Shown: positions 43,909 through 44,122 of the stretch, in pieces
How the letters are laid out: each line of letters opens with the position of its first letter
Numbering within the stretch: the stretch's first letter is position 1
From: Brasilonema sp. UFV-L1
Lineage (GTDB): Bacteria > Cyanobacteriota > Cyanobacteriia > Cyanobacteriales > Nostocaceae
Direction of reading: 5' to 3'
Assembly (NCBI RefSeq): GCF_012912105.1
Contig: NZ_QMEA01000041.1
Location: 1-44,122, forward strand
DNA: 44,122 nucleotides
Notes under the pieces: model-generated
Databases searched by the model: none
The model's input: the letters and a program-made list of their open reading frames with translations, nothing else
Told to the model about the DNA's origin: nothing
Translations under genes and position numbers: made by a program

Positions 43909-44122
43909 GAGTAAAGCTAAATGAGGGAGTATGGGAGTGAGAGAGTAATATCCCCCCACCTCCCCACTCGCTGCGCTCAAATTCAAAATTATCAATTCAA
44001 AATTCAAAATTAAAGAATCTTTTTTTGATAGCGCAGCGTGGCACGAAGTGCCATACTTTGAATTTTGTTAGCGCAGCGTGCCGTAGGCATACTTTGAATT
44101 CCCCCGGAGGGGGTCTCCCCAT
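43909..44122. repeat. Repeat-rich DNA after clpP
   Basis: It holds AATTCAAAATT words (43980-44010), then two units of GTTAGCGCAGCGTG/GATAGCGCAGCGTG each followed by a short GC-rich insert and ATACTTTGAATT (44028-44062 and 44068-44100), then a CCCCCGGAGGGGG palindrome (44101-44114). The same words occur in frame inside the sensor kinase. No gene is seen. Confidence 0.8.

Overview
The window is a piece of a cyanobacterial chromosome, most likely from a filamentous, heterocyst-type lineage (Nostocales-like). The grounds are the S10-spc-alpha ribosomal order typical of cyanobacteria (rplC first, no rpsJ), ndhN beside it, a clpR-clpP pair, many GCGATCGC (HIP1) octamers, and spacers full of short heptameric and palindromic repeats. 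Species cannot be fixed from the sequence alone.

Layout. Bases 1-1168 hold the right end of an IS200/IS605-type element, a gene fragment behind it, and repeat-rich DNA. Bases 1169-11147 carry single genes on both strands: a 1364-residue hybrid sensor kinase, a LuxR-type regulator, a DUF4168 secreted protein, holA (DNA polymerase III delta), a 2H-phosphoesterase-like protein, a Uma2/DUF820 protein, a small unrecognised beta-rich protein and ndhN. From 11148 to 12051 lies a long leader with stems that could exclude one another, followed by the cluster rplC-rplD-rplW-rplB-rpsS-rplV-rpsC-rplP-rpmC-rpsQ-rplN-rplX-rplE-rpsH-rplF-rplR-rpsE-rplO-secY-adk-infA-rpmJ-rpsM-rpsK-rpoA-rplQ-truA-rplM-rpsI-rpmE-prfA (12052-30502), all on the plus strand. 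It makes most of the ribosome core, the Sec translocon channel, adenylate kinase, IF-1, the RNA polymerase alpha subunit, a tRNA pseudouridine synthase and release factor 1. rpmJ (37 codons) is present at 23983-24096. Two small conserved genes and tlyA follow.

From 32388 to about 44122 the region is accessory: a complete tnpB whose right end sits on the tlyA stop codon, a gene fragment beyond it, a dynamin-like/DUF697 GTPase, a P-loop kinase-like gene, a bestrophin-family channel, about 1.1 kb of non-coding DNA built from IS right ends, a MITE-like element and strong inverted repeats, a small zinc-ribbon protein, a GT4 glycosyltransferase, a VOC-family protein, a VWA-domain protein, and the clpR-clpP operon at the end.

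The main theme is how deeply small mobile or repeated sequences have entered essential genes and spacers. There are in-frame repeat insertions in the sensor kinase, in tlyA and (as an Arg-Asp tract) in ribosomal protein S3. A fossil tnpB tail lies between rpoA and rplQ, heptamers start right after ribosomal stop codons, and a TnpB element overlaps a methyltransferase stop codon. The best candidates for undescribed regulation are the rplC leader, the rpsK-rpoA spacer and the structured region 38580-38740. No CRISPR array, tRNA or rRNA was found.
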